In this document: positions 42,001-53,299 of the stretch, piece by piece
How the letters are laid out: each line of letters begins with the position of its first letter
Numbering within the stretch: position 1 is the first letter of the stretch
Assembly (NCBI GenBank): GCA_003344405.1
Contig: NOWV01000042.1
Coordinates: 1 to 64,000 of the forward strand
DNA from: Trichoplax sp. H2
Taxonomy: Eukaryota > Placozoa > Uniplacotomia > Trichoplacea
Direction: 5' to 3'
DNA: 64,000 nt
Translations under genes and position numbers: made by a program
The notes under the pieces: generated by a model
The model's input: only the letters and a program-made list of their open reading frames with translations
The model's database searches: none
What the model was told of the DNA's origin: nothing

Positions 42001-43041
42001 TATAACACTGAGGGAAGGAAGAAAGTTACTGTTGTAAGTTAACGCTAAAATTATATACTATTGAGATTCATTATACTTCGTTTAAAAATTAATGTTCTTA
42101 CAGAATCTCGAAATGAGCTTGATGCAATATAGAAAGTTTTTATGTGACTCAAATATATATCTATCAGTTAATACATATAGAAAAGATGATCTAAGTACAA
42201 TTGTGTAATATGGTAAAAATTTCAATACACGTCTTTATTTTTATGATGATAATGGAAAGGGGGGAATCGGTACGAAAGATGAAATGTGCCTCGGATTTTT
42301 TCTTTATTATCCAAAACAAGAAATGTCTGTGTGTCTATCTTATGAGAATTATCTTCATATGGTCCCTTATATAAATGCGCTAAGAGCGTAAGTTCCATAA
42401 CGTTCTCTGTTTTTATGCTACTGGAATCTTAAGTCAGTTATTCTTTCTATCATTATTAACATCGACATTAGTTTACATATGATATAAACCGAAAAGAAAT
42501 GTTTCTAACTGTTTTAAAAGAAACTGGTCGTAACTTGCTTTACTTTAACATTTGCTTACATGCCTTCTAATAGAGCTGGTCAAACAGCGCCATATAATGA
42601 CTATCCTTCGAAGCCACCATATCTGTGGAACATTTTGAATAATATGACTATCGGGCACGGGAAGCTATTACATACGTTTCATGATCTGATGAAAAATATA
42701 CAACCGTATCAGTATTGTGCTGCTCGAGATCATAAACTAATGCAGGAGGTAAGCTATCACTGTATGTAAAATGTTTATCTACAACAGCAGTGATAGCCTG
42801 TAAGATGACGATCTATAACAAATTGTAGCATTTCCGAACATGATAAAGGCTCAATAAAAGCGTTTAAACATTTACTAATATTAATACTAAATTTGTACTT
42901 TAGAAAGAAACCATGCCGATTAAGAAATTCATAAGAACTTTGCCTCAAATGGAAATAGCGAATGATGGTAGAAGTATCAGCTATTCAGTTCTTCTAATAA
43001 TATTTGTATCAGCTGTAATTGACTTGCTTATAAGATCGTAA
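39039..43041 (+). CDS. DBHL4: DBH/MOXD1-like copper monooxygenase, 13 coding exons
   Basis: Secreted copper monooxygenase, 606 aa, of a second subgroup with DBHL5. Exons: 39039-39317, 39513-39659, 39948-40124, 40351-40434, 40654-40833, 40983-41085, 41180-41346, 41566-41623, 41753-41877, 41974-42033, 42260-42387, 42574-42748, 42904-43041. Signal peptide ends near VVYA (about residue 19), then the DOMON domain. Copper ligands by family alignment: H243, H244 (VHHI), H315 (ETHYDNP), H394, H396, M469. Exon 9 (41753-41877) is the fusion of exons 9 and 10 of DBHL1-3, with no intron between. Two donors are GTTAAG and GTTAAT, weaker than usual. The tail (LLIIFVSAVIDLL, then RS) is hydrophobic. A pyrimidine-rich TTTTTTAG lies 12 bases before the ATG, so a non-coding 5' exon is possible. 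Confidence 0.93.
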
Positions 43042-44977
43042 TACTGAATAGCATGGCGATAAATTATCTATGCATTAAGTTATACGGAAAACCAACCATG
43101 CATATGATATATAAACTATTTCATGTCATTAATCCGCCAAGCAATTTAATGGATTTGAATACCATGTAGACTTTCAGACTCGGAGTAAATAAGTAGTATA
43201 ATTTAAATAACCTTATTGGCAACGGCGGATTTTGACTATTCCTATTACTAAGAAAGGTGGCCATTACACCCACCTACATTAGTCTATGTAATGATATTGA
43301 TTTCGGATTTCTAGTCGATTTCCAATTTCAAATAACCTTTCACTCTTATTTTTTAAGCTCAACAAGTATCAGTAGTGTTGGTTGTAATTTAATCGTAAGT
43401 TCCAAACTATAATGCAACTAAACATCAATAACTATATTAGATGATAGCGCTATAATAAAATGATATTACGAATTGATACATAATTTTCGGATGTAATTTT
43501 TTTCTATATTGCTAACTAGCTATTTGACATTTTATTATTTTAGAAACCCTTATAGCTAGTGCATGTCATTTAAACAATATTTACTGCATCAGCTAATATA
43601 CCCAAGTAGAGCATATTATCGATGTACATTACTCTATAGCATTAAGTAATACAAGAAAGTCCTAAAGTGATGCATACAATTTATTAAGTTATTCGATTGC
43701 TATCTGATATTTTGAAAACGATAGTGTCACAAAACAGCTTTGCAACAAGATAACGTAATATACGATCAATAAGTCAATTCCTTGAACCACGTATCAAGGA
43801 ACGATATCTGCACTATCACAAACACTTTTGCTCTACTAGCAGACTACGCAAAGACTTAAACGCCTCGTATTTTACGTTAAACACTAAGTTTGAGAATTTA
43901 CTTTATTTCGCGATATGCTGCATTTATATACTATTCCTCAATAGTTCATGAGTCATAGTTAATACAATTAACATTGGAATCATTTACTAAATTAGATATT
44001 ACTTATAGCTACTGCTCCCTTAATGCAGACAACAGTATTTACGAACATAGACATGTAATGACTAATACAGAATAGTCAGATTACGATACGTCCTATCACG
44101 GAACATTTCCATGATAATTTACGATCTACCATTAGTAAATTACAATCACAATGATTCGAACTGTAAGTAGATGATTTGCATTACCTATTATAACTATTAA
44201 TTTCAGTATGTGTATAAGTGTCACTGTCATAAAAAGTCAGTGCTATATTAAAACACAGTATATCCAAATTAGAAGTTAACTAAATAAGGATAGTCTAACA
44301 GAATTATCCTAACATAGTTATTTTTACTCTAATGCAGTACATAACACTGTCACAGATAGGTAATCATTTATTCCATTGCCCTCTTTGGATTTTACATGAT
44401 GTAATAAATGTTTACTTGTACATATTAGTAACAGGTATATGGTAACTATAAGGCAGAAATAACGAAACTACTTGATCTCTTAGTCTATCCGCTTTGGCAA
44501 TTCATACTTTTAGCATAACTCAATGATTTCAAATCCAGTGTATGTTTATACTTTCAGCAACGTTAAGTAACAATCCTGTAAATAGCATATGAATATAGGA
44601 AATTAGGTGGTATAGTGAGTTCTACGGTATTTACAAGATGGCTGAACTAAACCGTAGTAACCTAGTGGTATCATAGGGAAATGGCATCAAGGGATTTTTT
44701 AGCGTCAAGCTAGTCGTATGCTATTAGTAAATGATTTTGGAGACGATAGCTGCATCCTTTAATGAGAATACATTAGGAAGAGTCGATCGATAGTCAGAGA
44801 GCTAGCTGTGCAATGTGCATTGTACCGGTACTCAATAATCTACGTGATCTAAATTTTACGACTGAAATATTCAATAAAAATTTTTTAAGTAATAAACTAT
44901 TTTTAATCGCTATAATGGAAGACTTATTATTGAGTGACTACAGTAGTTTAGAGTAGAGCTGGAAGGAGTACAATATT

Positions 44978-45262
44978 ACAACGCATAAACCTGATAGATT
45001 CTTTAGTTTGTGATTATTCTTCATCTAAATCTGAAATGCAGTTATTACGTAATTCTGTCCGATTCATAGAACATTTAAGTAGTTTAATTCATTAGTGTAA
45101 CTTGTCGATAGGGTTTCAATATCAGTGTAGTTATGCTTGAACACGCTAAGTTAGGCACGGTTTAGTATTTATAAAGACCCACAAAATAACATAGAAATTT
45201 CGAGAAATCGATTAGTGCAACTTAGAAAGTTATAATAAAGAATAAAGCTATAATCTTTGCCT
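44978..45262. repeat. 3'-flank homology, DBHL4 copy
   Basis: Similar to 51190-51503: both carry CTGATAGATTCT, then GATTATTCTTCATCTAAATC, and end with GAATAAAG followed by TATAATC or CATAATC. It lies 1.9 kb after the DBHL4 stop but only 0.17 kb after the DBHL5 stop. Confidence 0.75.
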
Positions 45263-46085
45263 TGATCTAATAATTTTATCAATTTTTATTGACAACTACG
45301 TTACATAGTAACCGTTAACTAAATACCATATCTAAAGTTTTCACTTCGCCAATTAACTTACTTTTACATAATATATTCACATCAAACCATTTATTATTCG
45401 TAATAAAAAGACTTTGGGTACCGATAGTATTTATACGTAGAATCATACGAAAGATTTCATTTCCGGAGAACTTTACAGGTTCCTTTCTAATCAATGCTTT
45501 AGGGTTTACCACTTTACACTATCGCGCTGAGAGCTCTAATATACTGTAGAGGGATCTTGACTCTGCAACAAGCACCTACTAGGAAATGTAGCCCCTGCTG
45601 GCTATAATGTAACTAAGACTATGTGGTGTGACTGATTGCTACGAAGCTGTATGACATTTAATTGCCAATAGCAAGTGGGTTATATTTGAGTTCTCATTGA
45701 ATAAATAGCATAGTCATTCATCAACATTTAAATGCTACTTTCGGATCATACTACGGTTCTGTGTGAACTATTCGTATTGTAGTAGCATACTAATCTGTAT
45801 TTTCATATAGATTCATGAATGTATCTCATTCTTGTTGTTCAATCATCTGAATAATCACATGATAAAAGCAAATGTGACCTTTGTCATATTTAGATATCTG
45901 TAATAGCCTGGTAGTATGATGAAACACCTTGCTTTCGACACTTATATGGCTGTGGATTTAATAAACAATCAATGTTTTATGATACTGGATAAGCGTTAAT
46001 GTAGTAGAATTAGGATTGTTTAAATTCAGTCTCATTATAGATCGTTTTATCTTGAATAATAGTTGTCATAGTAGTAATATAATAC

Positions 46086-46134
46086 TTCTAGTGACATCAC
46101 TAGAAAACATCTATGGAACCGCCTGAATCAGGCG
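46086..46134. promoter_or_regulatory. Two perfect palindromes about 0.7 kb before DBHL5
   Basis: TTCTAGTGA-CA-TCACTAGAA (46086-46105, 9-base arms) and CGCCTGA-A-TCAGGCG (46120-46134, 7-base arms) are 14 bases apart. Such tight dyads resemble binding sites for dimeric regulators. The second is GC-rich within very AT-rich DNA. A protein partner cannot be named. Confidence 0.55.
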
Positions 46135-46729
46135 AAAGAGTATAAACCATCCAAATTTAATCACGTTACAGGGCTATCGTCTAGCAGTCGAACTAAAATA
46201 AGAAAATTTGAACTACTTGGTAAGCTTTGATTTAGTTTCTTAATTATTGCAATTGTAATTATTAATACTTAATACCTTAAAAAAATGTTAAGGTAAGGAG
46301 TATTAAAATTCTATTAAAAATTCGATTACATTTTGGATATCCATTCCAGCCTAAAGATGGTATCAATAGTGATTAAAATGAAGAATGGTTGTTCCATAAA
46401 ATATGAAGTTATAAGTCATTACAAATTATTACTGTTTTTCGTAGTTTGCTAATAAAATTAAAGAAAATATGACTTCATTTTCAAAAAAGGTTAAAAGATA
46501 GGTGCGATAGTAAACCTTAAAAATGAGGAATTACGGTGCTGCGATAGTCATTTTCACACCCTATACTCTAAATAATTAGTACAAAAATCTCCAGATAGGC
46601 CTACCTCGTTGAAGATAATAATTTAATTTTTAACCTATTACCAGTAAATGCTACCATTAGAATCAGTATTATATCTAGCTAATATTATAATTATTGCTGT
46701 TATAGTATCTTATTTAGCGTCTAAGGCAC

Positions 46730-46745
46730 GTATTGAATTCAATAC
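46730..46745. promoter_or_regulatory. 16-bp perfect palindrome just before DBHL5
   Basis: GTATTGAATTCAATAC ends 48 bases before the DBHL5 ATG, inside the likely promoter or 5' UTR. A candidate dimer-binding site; no match to a known motif is claimed. Confidence 0.55.
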
Positions 46746-46793
46746 ATTAATTGTTCTAATTTACTTTCTTGAAGCTGACTTCTAGCGAAAAAA

Positions 46794-49700
46794 ATGCGTT
46801 ATATCGTGGTCATTCTTTACTTGACCTTTACTGCCGCTCTAGCTTCTACTGCTGGCTTAAAAGAAAGTTACCGACACTTTGCTTACTTAGATGAAAATGA
46901 AAAGTTTCAAATGTATTGGACTGCAAATGATACTTTGCAAATGATTGATATCGCTATTGCAGTTCAGACTACAGGCTGGGTCGGTTTTGGATTCTCTCCT
47001 TATACCGGTAGAATGCCAGGCTCAGATGTAGTCATTGGTTGGGTTGATAATCAAGGAAAAATCTATTTACAAGTACGTTAGCTAGAATGAACTGCTATTG
47101 TGTTTTATTATGTACTTATCTACATGAAGTACATAATTCATAAAAGTCTGTTATGACTAGTATAACTGTCAATCTTTTCATTCGATACATAATTGCGTCG
47201 TAGAATTTAGTAAAACATTTTATTAATTAAATGGATATGCTTAATAAATTATTGATCTCATGTAAAAGGATAGATTTGCGACTGGTCATACCGTTCCGGA
47301 ATTAGATACACAGCAAGACTATACTTTATTCGGCGGTGAAGAGACTAATGGCATGACTATACTAAAATTTAAAAGGAAATATGTAACTGGAGATAGTGAA
47401 GATTTAGCGATCGAGGTATACAAAGTAATATTTAATATCGATCACAATTTTTGTTCTTGATATAGAAAGAATTTACTGTTTATCTTTCAATAAGCAGACA
47501 AGAATAGTGAAAATATACAAATTTTTTGTTATTAAGACTAAGTTAAATTAGATAGTCTACGTATCTAAATTCTGTATGTTACTTTCTACCAAATGAAGCT
47601 TTAAGTTATAACACATGCTAGAGATGCGAAGTAATAAGTCTAATATGATTATCGAATTGGAAGGCGTTATGAAATGGACTACTTAAAGTTAATTTACATA
47701 TTTTATGATTATTAATTAGGATGGTACAACTAAACTAATCTGGTCTTATCATACTGCTGATCCAACAGCACCCAATGTCTTTACCAAGCATGAATTTCAA
47801 GGGACACGAAGCATTAATTTATTCAATAGAATTCCAGAATTCGATAAACCACCTTTGCCTAGTGATGTCCAATACGTTGATGTCTTAGCAAAAAATGTAT
47901 GCCGAGTTCTCGATAATAAATTGTATATTTATATTTTTAACATTTTAATATAAGCTTGATAGATAATTTATAATCGTTCGCGATTTTATTTGGTAAATGA
48001 TAGCTATAGACACGCTGAGCTCATTATAATGGTCCTTTTTCGTTAGATAACAATTCCAGCTCAGCATACAGTTTACTGGTGTACTGCTATCAAATTGCCA
48101 GAACTTAATAACACTGGTCATATCATTAAGGTAAGTTCTAATTTAAGTAAAAAGATCTTTAGAGTGAATAATTACTTTTACCTTTGTGGATTTGAAATAG
48201 TCTGAACTATACAATATTATTACATTATAACGTAGATCGCACCTAAATTGGTAAAAGGAAATGAAGCTCTCGTTCATCATATTTTGATCTACGATTGCAT
48301 CTTTGAAGATCATTTTCATGGTGCTAGTCATGATTGTGACTCACGAAATATGCCATATGGTTTAAGGCGATGTCGAGGGGCAACAGTAATTGGAGCATGG
48401 GCTGTTGGTGGTGAGGTAAGCTATTTTTATAACACTTTAGATGGAGCAAAGCTACTATAGCTCTATTCATATTTCAGTTTAAAATATAATAGTCCCATGA
48501 TTATGTTAAATTGGTTAGGAATTCCAAACCACTACGCGATAGGCGGGTGCTTTCATTTGTTTCATTCCTATTTTTCTGAACTATTGATTTCCTATGTAAC
48601 AAAAATCGTAGTAGGAATGCTTTATGCTTAGAAGCTTATAGCACATGTAATCAATTTCGATTAAAATTACATTTAGCCATTTTCTCTTCCCGCTCATGTT
48701 GGCTTACCCATTGGAGGATCATATGGTAGCAGATATGTTGTTATGGAAACACATTATGACAATCCTAATTTGTACTCAGGTTGTAGGGATTATAATATGC
48801 TCTTGAAGGATTTTATTCAATCATCGAGCATGTCTGAATTTGATTGAGATGTAACCTATGACGTGAAGTAGAATTAAAGCTATTATTATATCTTGATTTG
48901 CGATGACAGGAATTAAAGATTCGTCCGGAATGAGATTTTATTATACCTCTCAGAAGCGTCAGTATGATGCTGGTATGCTGCAAATTGGTCAATCGGTTAA
49001 TCCATTCCATATGATTCCTGAAGGTCAAAAGACTTGGCAATCAGCTGGATACTGTCCAAGCTATTGCACTCAAAGGGTACTGTACAAACTATAGTAATAG
49101 TGAAATTAAGCAAGCTTGAATTCTAGCGGTAGAGTAATCGTTTATATTTTTTTAAATTTGTGAAAAAAAGATTTAAAATCAAATTTACCATCATATCTTT
49201 TGCTTAAAAAGTTTATTTCTCTGATTAGACCTTTTTTTTTAGCAAATTACCATTAACTTTTATGTAGATTTATGACCATTAGTACTGATATCAATAATTT
49301 TATGTTTACAAATATTAGAATCTCCCAGCAACCGGTATCAATATCATAGGATCAATATTGCATACCCATCTAGTTGGTAAGACGATAGCTATTCGTACCT
49401 GATATTTTGGACACTAAGGTTCTTTATGTAACTATTAACCAACACTATGTTTTATAGGTAGATCACTACAAGTTAAACATCATCGCCAAAAAAAGGAACT
49501 ACCTTTCCTAGCTCATAATCCTCATTATGATTTCAATTATCAAGACATCATGTTCTTAAAGAAGGAAAGAAAAGTATTACCGGTGAGGAAATGGCTGTAA
49601 ATGCACGTCTGTCGGACGTACCAGTAGCTATTCTGTTTATAAATGATAGCTTATGTTACTGATGAATTGACAAGGCTGGTTAACGGTTATGTATTAAAAT

Positions 49701-51024
49701 CTTAATGGCAATTAATCGTATTAGGGAGATCAAATGACTCTGATATGCGGCTACGACACTTCTAATAGATCCAAAATCACAGTTGTAAGTCACAAATTTT
49801 TCATTTTAATAACGCAGGATTTTTGCTGTTAAGAAATCAATTTGCGTGATACTTGCATCTCTGCTTACGCTGTACCTATAGCGAAGCAATTTGTTTACGT
49901 AAAAGTTTCAACAATAGAGCAACACCAATTGTCTAATTTTAACTGTATTAGATCACAGAACGAAATTTAATTTCTAATATCTATTAAAAATAGGATTAGT
50001 ATCGTTATATAAACTTGATAGTGCTTGTCAATGATGTTATTGATTGAATTTAGGGTGGAATTAGTACCAGAAACGAAATGTGCTTGGCATATTTCTTGTA
50101 CTATCCGATACAAGAATTGTCTGCTTGTATGTCCTACATTCCCTACGCATCATTTCTACCGTTTTTGAATTCATTAAGGGCGTAAGTACGAGATTTAAAT
50201 GCGTATTATTGGGATTTAGATGAAGATATTGCAAAGTACATTACAGGTCAATCAGCTCATAATTCTTTTACAGCTACGCTTTGTAGTATATTTCATCCAC
50301 ATGTAATAGTCATTGTTAGATCAGAAGTGATATTAGTAGTTATCGTCTACTTCTTGTGCGATATTCTTGTATCTACAGACCCTTACCAGAAGCCGTTGCC
50401 TTACTTTTAGAAATATCGACACAGCATCAAAAACTGATAATACACTTTAATTAATTAAAAATAAGCATGTTTTTCATAAGCTGACAAGTTTAAATTTTAG
50501 AAGATAGACTTTTGCGCTTTTAAACTGTATGTGAAAACTAGAATGTCATTATGTGTACAATTGATTGGAATAAAAAAGTTATAAATATTTCAATCTTTGC
50601 TAGAACTGGTCGAATACCACCTTATAATGACTATCCCAGCAAGGCACCTTATGTATGGAATGTTCTTGAAAATGCAACGTTTGGCCAAGGCAAATACTTA
50701 TCCACGTATCGCAAATTGGAAAATGAACTTCCAATAAACCATTGGTGTGCAGCTCGGGGTCGAAGGCTGTTGCAAGAGGTAAGGAGATGAAAACAATTTC
50801 ACCAAGTTCTGCAATTATCACCACCGTTAATTGTCCTAAATTACGGCATCGATTACATCTCATTATTTGTTTTCTTTCTTAAATATCCGCAGAAATCTCG
50901 TATGGAAATAAAGGATTTTGTTAAAACTAAAATCAATATGCCGACTACTAGTGGAGCGAGCCAAATTACATTTCTTAAGGCAATCCCTTTGATCGCAATG
51001 GTCTTGGCTTGTTACATGGCTTAG
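46794..51024 (+). CDS. DBHL5: DBH/MOXD1-like copper monooxygenase, 13 coding exons
   Basis: Secreted copper monooxygenase, 604 aa, sister of DBHL4. Exons: 46794-47072, 47269-47415, 47720-47896, 48047-48130, 48236-48415, 48677-48779, 48910-49076, 49319-49376, 49458-49582, 49725-49784, 50054-50181, 50604-50778, 50893-51024. Signal peptide about 1-18, DOMON in exons 1-3. Copper ligands by family alignment: H243, H244, H315, H394, H396 (HTHLVG, where the others have HTHLAG) and M469 (NEMC). Exon 9 is fused as in DBHL4. The exon 6 donor is GTTGTA, and the exon 7 acceptor is taken as GACAG at 48909 because it restores frame and alignment with DBHL4. The hydrophobic tail ends within two residues of the stop, as in GPI-anchor signals. 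An acceptor-like TTCTAG lies 8 bases before the ATG. Confidence 0.92.
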
Positions 51025-51189
51025 TATTTGCACTACTACAATTCCTAACTTAACTAACAGCGTGCCTATATCACAGCACAACCATACGATTACTTTATCT
51101 CTTAAATGTTCTACTGCATCGGCTCAAGCCTTTAACAAGGAATTATTATTTACATTCAATGTATGATCGTTCTTTTATTTATATCAAAA

Positions 51190-51503
51190 CAGTACACGCG
51201 TAGATCTGATAGATTCTATCGTCATAGATTATTCTTCATCTAAATCTGGGATACATTTATCATTCATTAATGTGCATTAGCGACTAGGATTATATTCTAC
51301 CTCATTTCATAGGGTGCCTAGGTATTTAATATATTGGTTTTAATATTGAGGTTATCGGCATCTGAGTAGATACAATTAGATATGTTTACTTGAGTATTTA
51401 TAAAAATTTTAAATTAGGTATGTAGTAAAATGCTGGTTGAACTAGTTAGTGCAAGTTACAAGTAAATATGGAATAAAGTCATAATCTTTGCTATTATTGA
51501 ATG
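51190..51503. repeat. 3'-flank homology, DBHL5 copy
   Basis: Counterpart of 44978-45262. It includes a shared AATAAAG (51472-51478), a plausible polyadenylation signal about 450 bases after the DBHL5 stop. Confidence 0.75.
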
Positions 51504-53147
51504 GTAATAATAGCTCTGTTATGCAAATATTCAAAACTACTTTGAGTTTTATATTTGATCAAAAGCATCATTATAATCGCAATCGCATTTGCGTAATAGA
51601 ATAATGTAAGCGACAAACGTTTTTCTAAATATTTTAATGAACACAATTTAATTAAATTTCTCTAAGTATTTATATCGCAGTATAAAATTAAAGTACTACA
51701 CATGCTCTTGTAATAGTAATCATGTAATGATATTGCGGAATGACAAAGGTAAACAGTACTTCAAGAGTCCAAAGTTAGGCACAGTTTTCCTGCGCATACT
51801 ATCAATCCTTGCGACACTTATTAATTCGTTCATCCTTAAATGCTTTACAAAAGCTTATTATTTTTACGATGGTAGAAGTGAAATTTTCGATCGCAACATC
51901 ATTTAAAATTTAGCCTTCTGTTACTTAGGATATTTTTTACGAGATGTAAGACGGAGTATTGCACTTTAAATGAACATAAATATTTAACGTTAATATGTAA
52001 TTGTCGAAATCTATTTATTCAAAACTGCTTTATCCGTGCTTAAGAAAACTGGCGGAGGTGATAGTTTTGCTAGGGTACTAGCAGTTAATTTTTGGTTTGA
52101 TATCATTGCTAGCTTTCGCGGCATGTAAAGAATAGTAAGATGAACTTTTGCCTGAGTTTCATATATACATAGTTCTAATAGCTAGTAAGACCTCCTCCGT
52201 TCGTGATAGTTCGCATACTTGTTTACTGAGTAAAATGTTTCAGTATAATCACTGACCTCTTATAAGCAAAGTGGCCAAATAAAACCCATTCTTCTACTAG
52301 GAGTAACAACATAGAAAATGTTTTAATACTTTTTATACATAATACATTTAATAACCATTCATAACCTAGAAATTTTCTCTGACCGTCTCAAATTATGTTC
52401 CGCTTGTAAATTATACTCGCCCTAATGGTAACGGAGCCGTTTCTAGGAGAGCTATCAATGACTTTACTAAGGATCGTATACCATGATGTTTAACAACTAC
52501 ACAGTCAATTTCTAGGCTATTGAACTAGTTATCCCTCGGAAGTATCAACAATAGCAATATTAAAGAGTTAAAGTAAGTGAGAGCAATTTTCTTTTAAGCT
52601 TTTAGCGTAATTATTATACTACCATAAAAAAATATGTGTACTAGAGACTTTGAGTGAATAGTTATGGTATAGACGCTGATAAACAAATTTTTCTTGCGAA
52701 TTTGAGGTGATTAAGTAATAATGGAATTTTTAAAATTTAAGAGAATATACGTAGATCAAATTTAAACAACGTTTATAAACCTTAAAAGCACGACTATTAC
52801 ATCGATCACGAACTAATCTTGTGGGTAACGACTTGTTATTGTTAGTGACGATCAGAAGTGGCAATGCTAAGTTTCTGTAAACAGCAAATGTTTATTTTAA
52901 ATTATTCTTAGCGATAATCAAAACTTCTTTAGTTACAGATTAAACTTATTGTATGTGGTTGATTAGTACAGATAAAATAGATATATAGATCAATATATGC
53001 TATACTGATAGTAAACGTTATTCAACTTCATATTGTTCGTCTACCGCAGAGCAAGAGGGATGCAAGTCATAAAATGTAGTAAAATAATATAGCTCATTAT
53101 ACCAAAGCGTACAAATGAGAATATTGCCAGTAAAATAATCAAGCTAC

Positions 53148-53153
53148 TTTATT
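53148..53153 (-). terminator. Candidate polyadenylation signal of APN-B
   Basis: AATAAAG on the minus strand about 150 bases after the stop, the same heptamer and distance as in APN-A. Confidence 0.5.
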
Positions 53154-53299
53154 CAAATTTTAGCATACCAATCTACGTGCAATTACTTTAATTCTAGTTC
53201 AATTTTCCACTGATGCACCAGTAAATAATATAATTCATCAGATTAAATAATAAAAATTGATTTAACCAGATTACTCTATCGAATCGAATTATAATTATA

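Larger units (their letters stand above)
43042..46793. other. Intergenic DBHL4-DBHL5, no gene seen
   Basis: 3.75 kb. The stretch at about 44978-45262 resembles the DBHL5 3' flank. Upstream of DBHL5 lie three perfect palindromic elements (46086-46134 and 46730-46745). A minus-strand open frame at 45315-45512 has no recognisable family or clear exon signals. Confidence 0.6.
51025..53299. other. Convergent intergenic DBHL5 / APN-B, no gene seen
   Basis: 2.3 kb between two stop codons on opposite strands. It contains the 51190-51503 flank repeat, an AATAAA at 51472 that could serve DBHL5, and a minus-strand AATAAAG for APN-B. The remainder is AT-rich with no recognised feature. Confidence 0.6.

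Noticed and set aside
45315-45512. 65-aa minus-strand open frame
   Set aside because: Reads fairly protein-like, but no recognisable domain, no partner exons and no copy near DBHL5; insufficient support.
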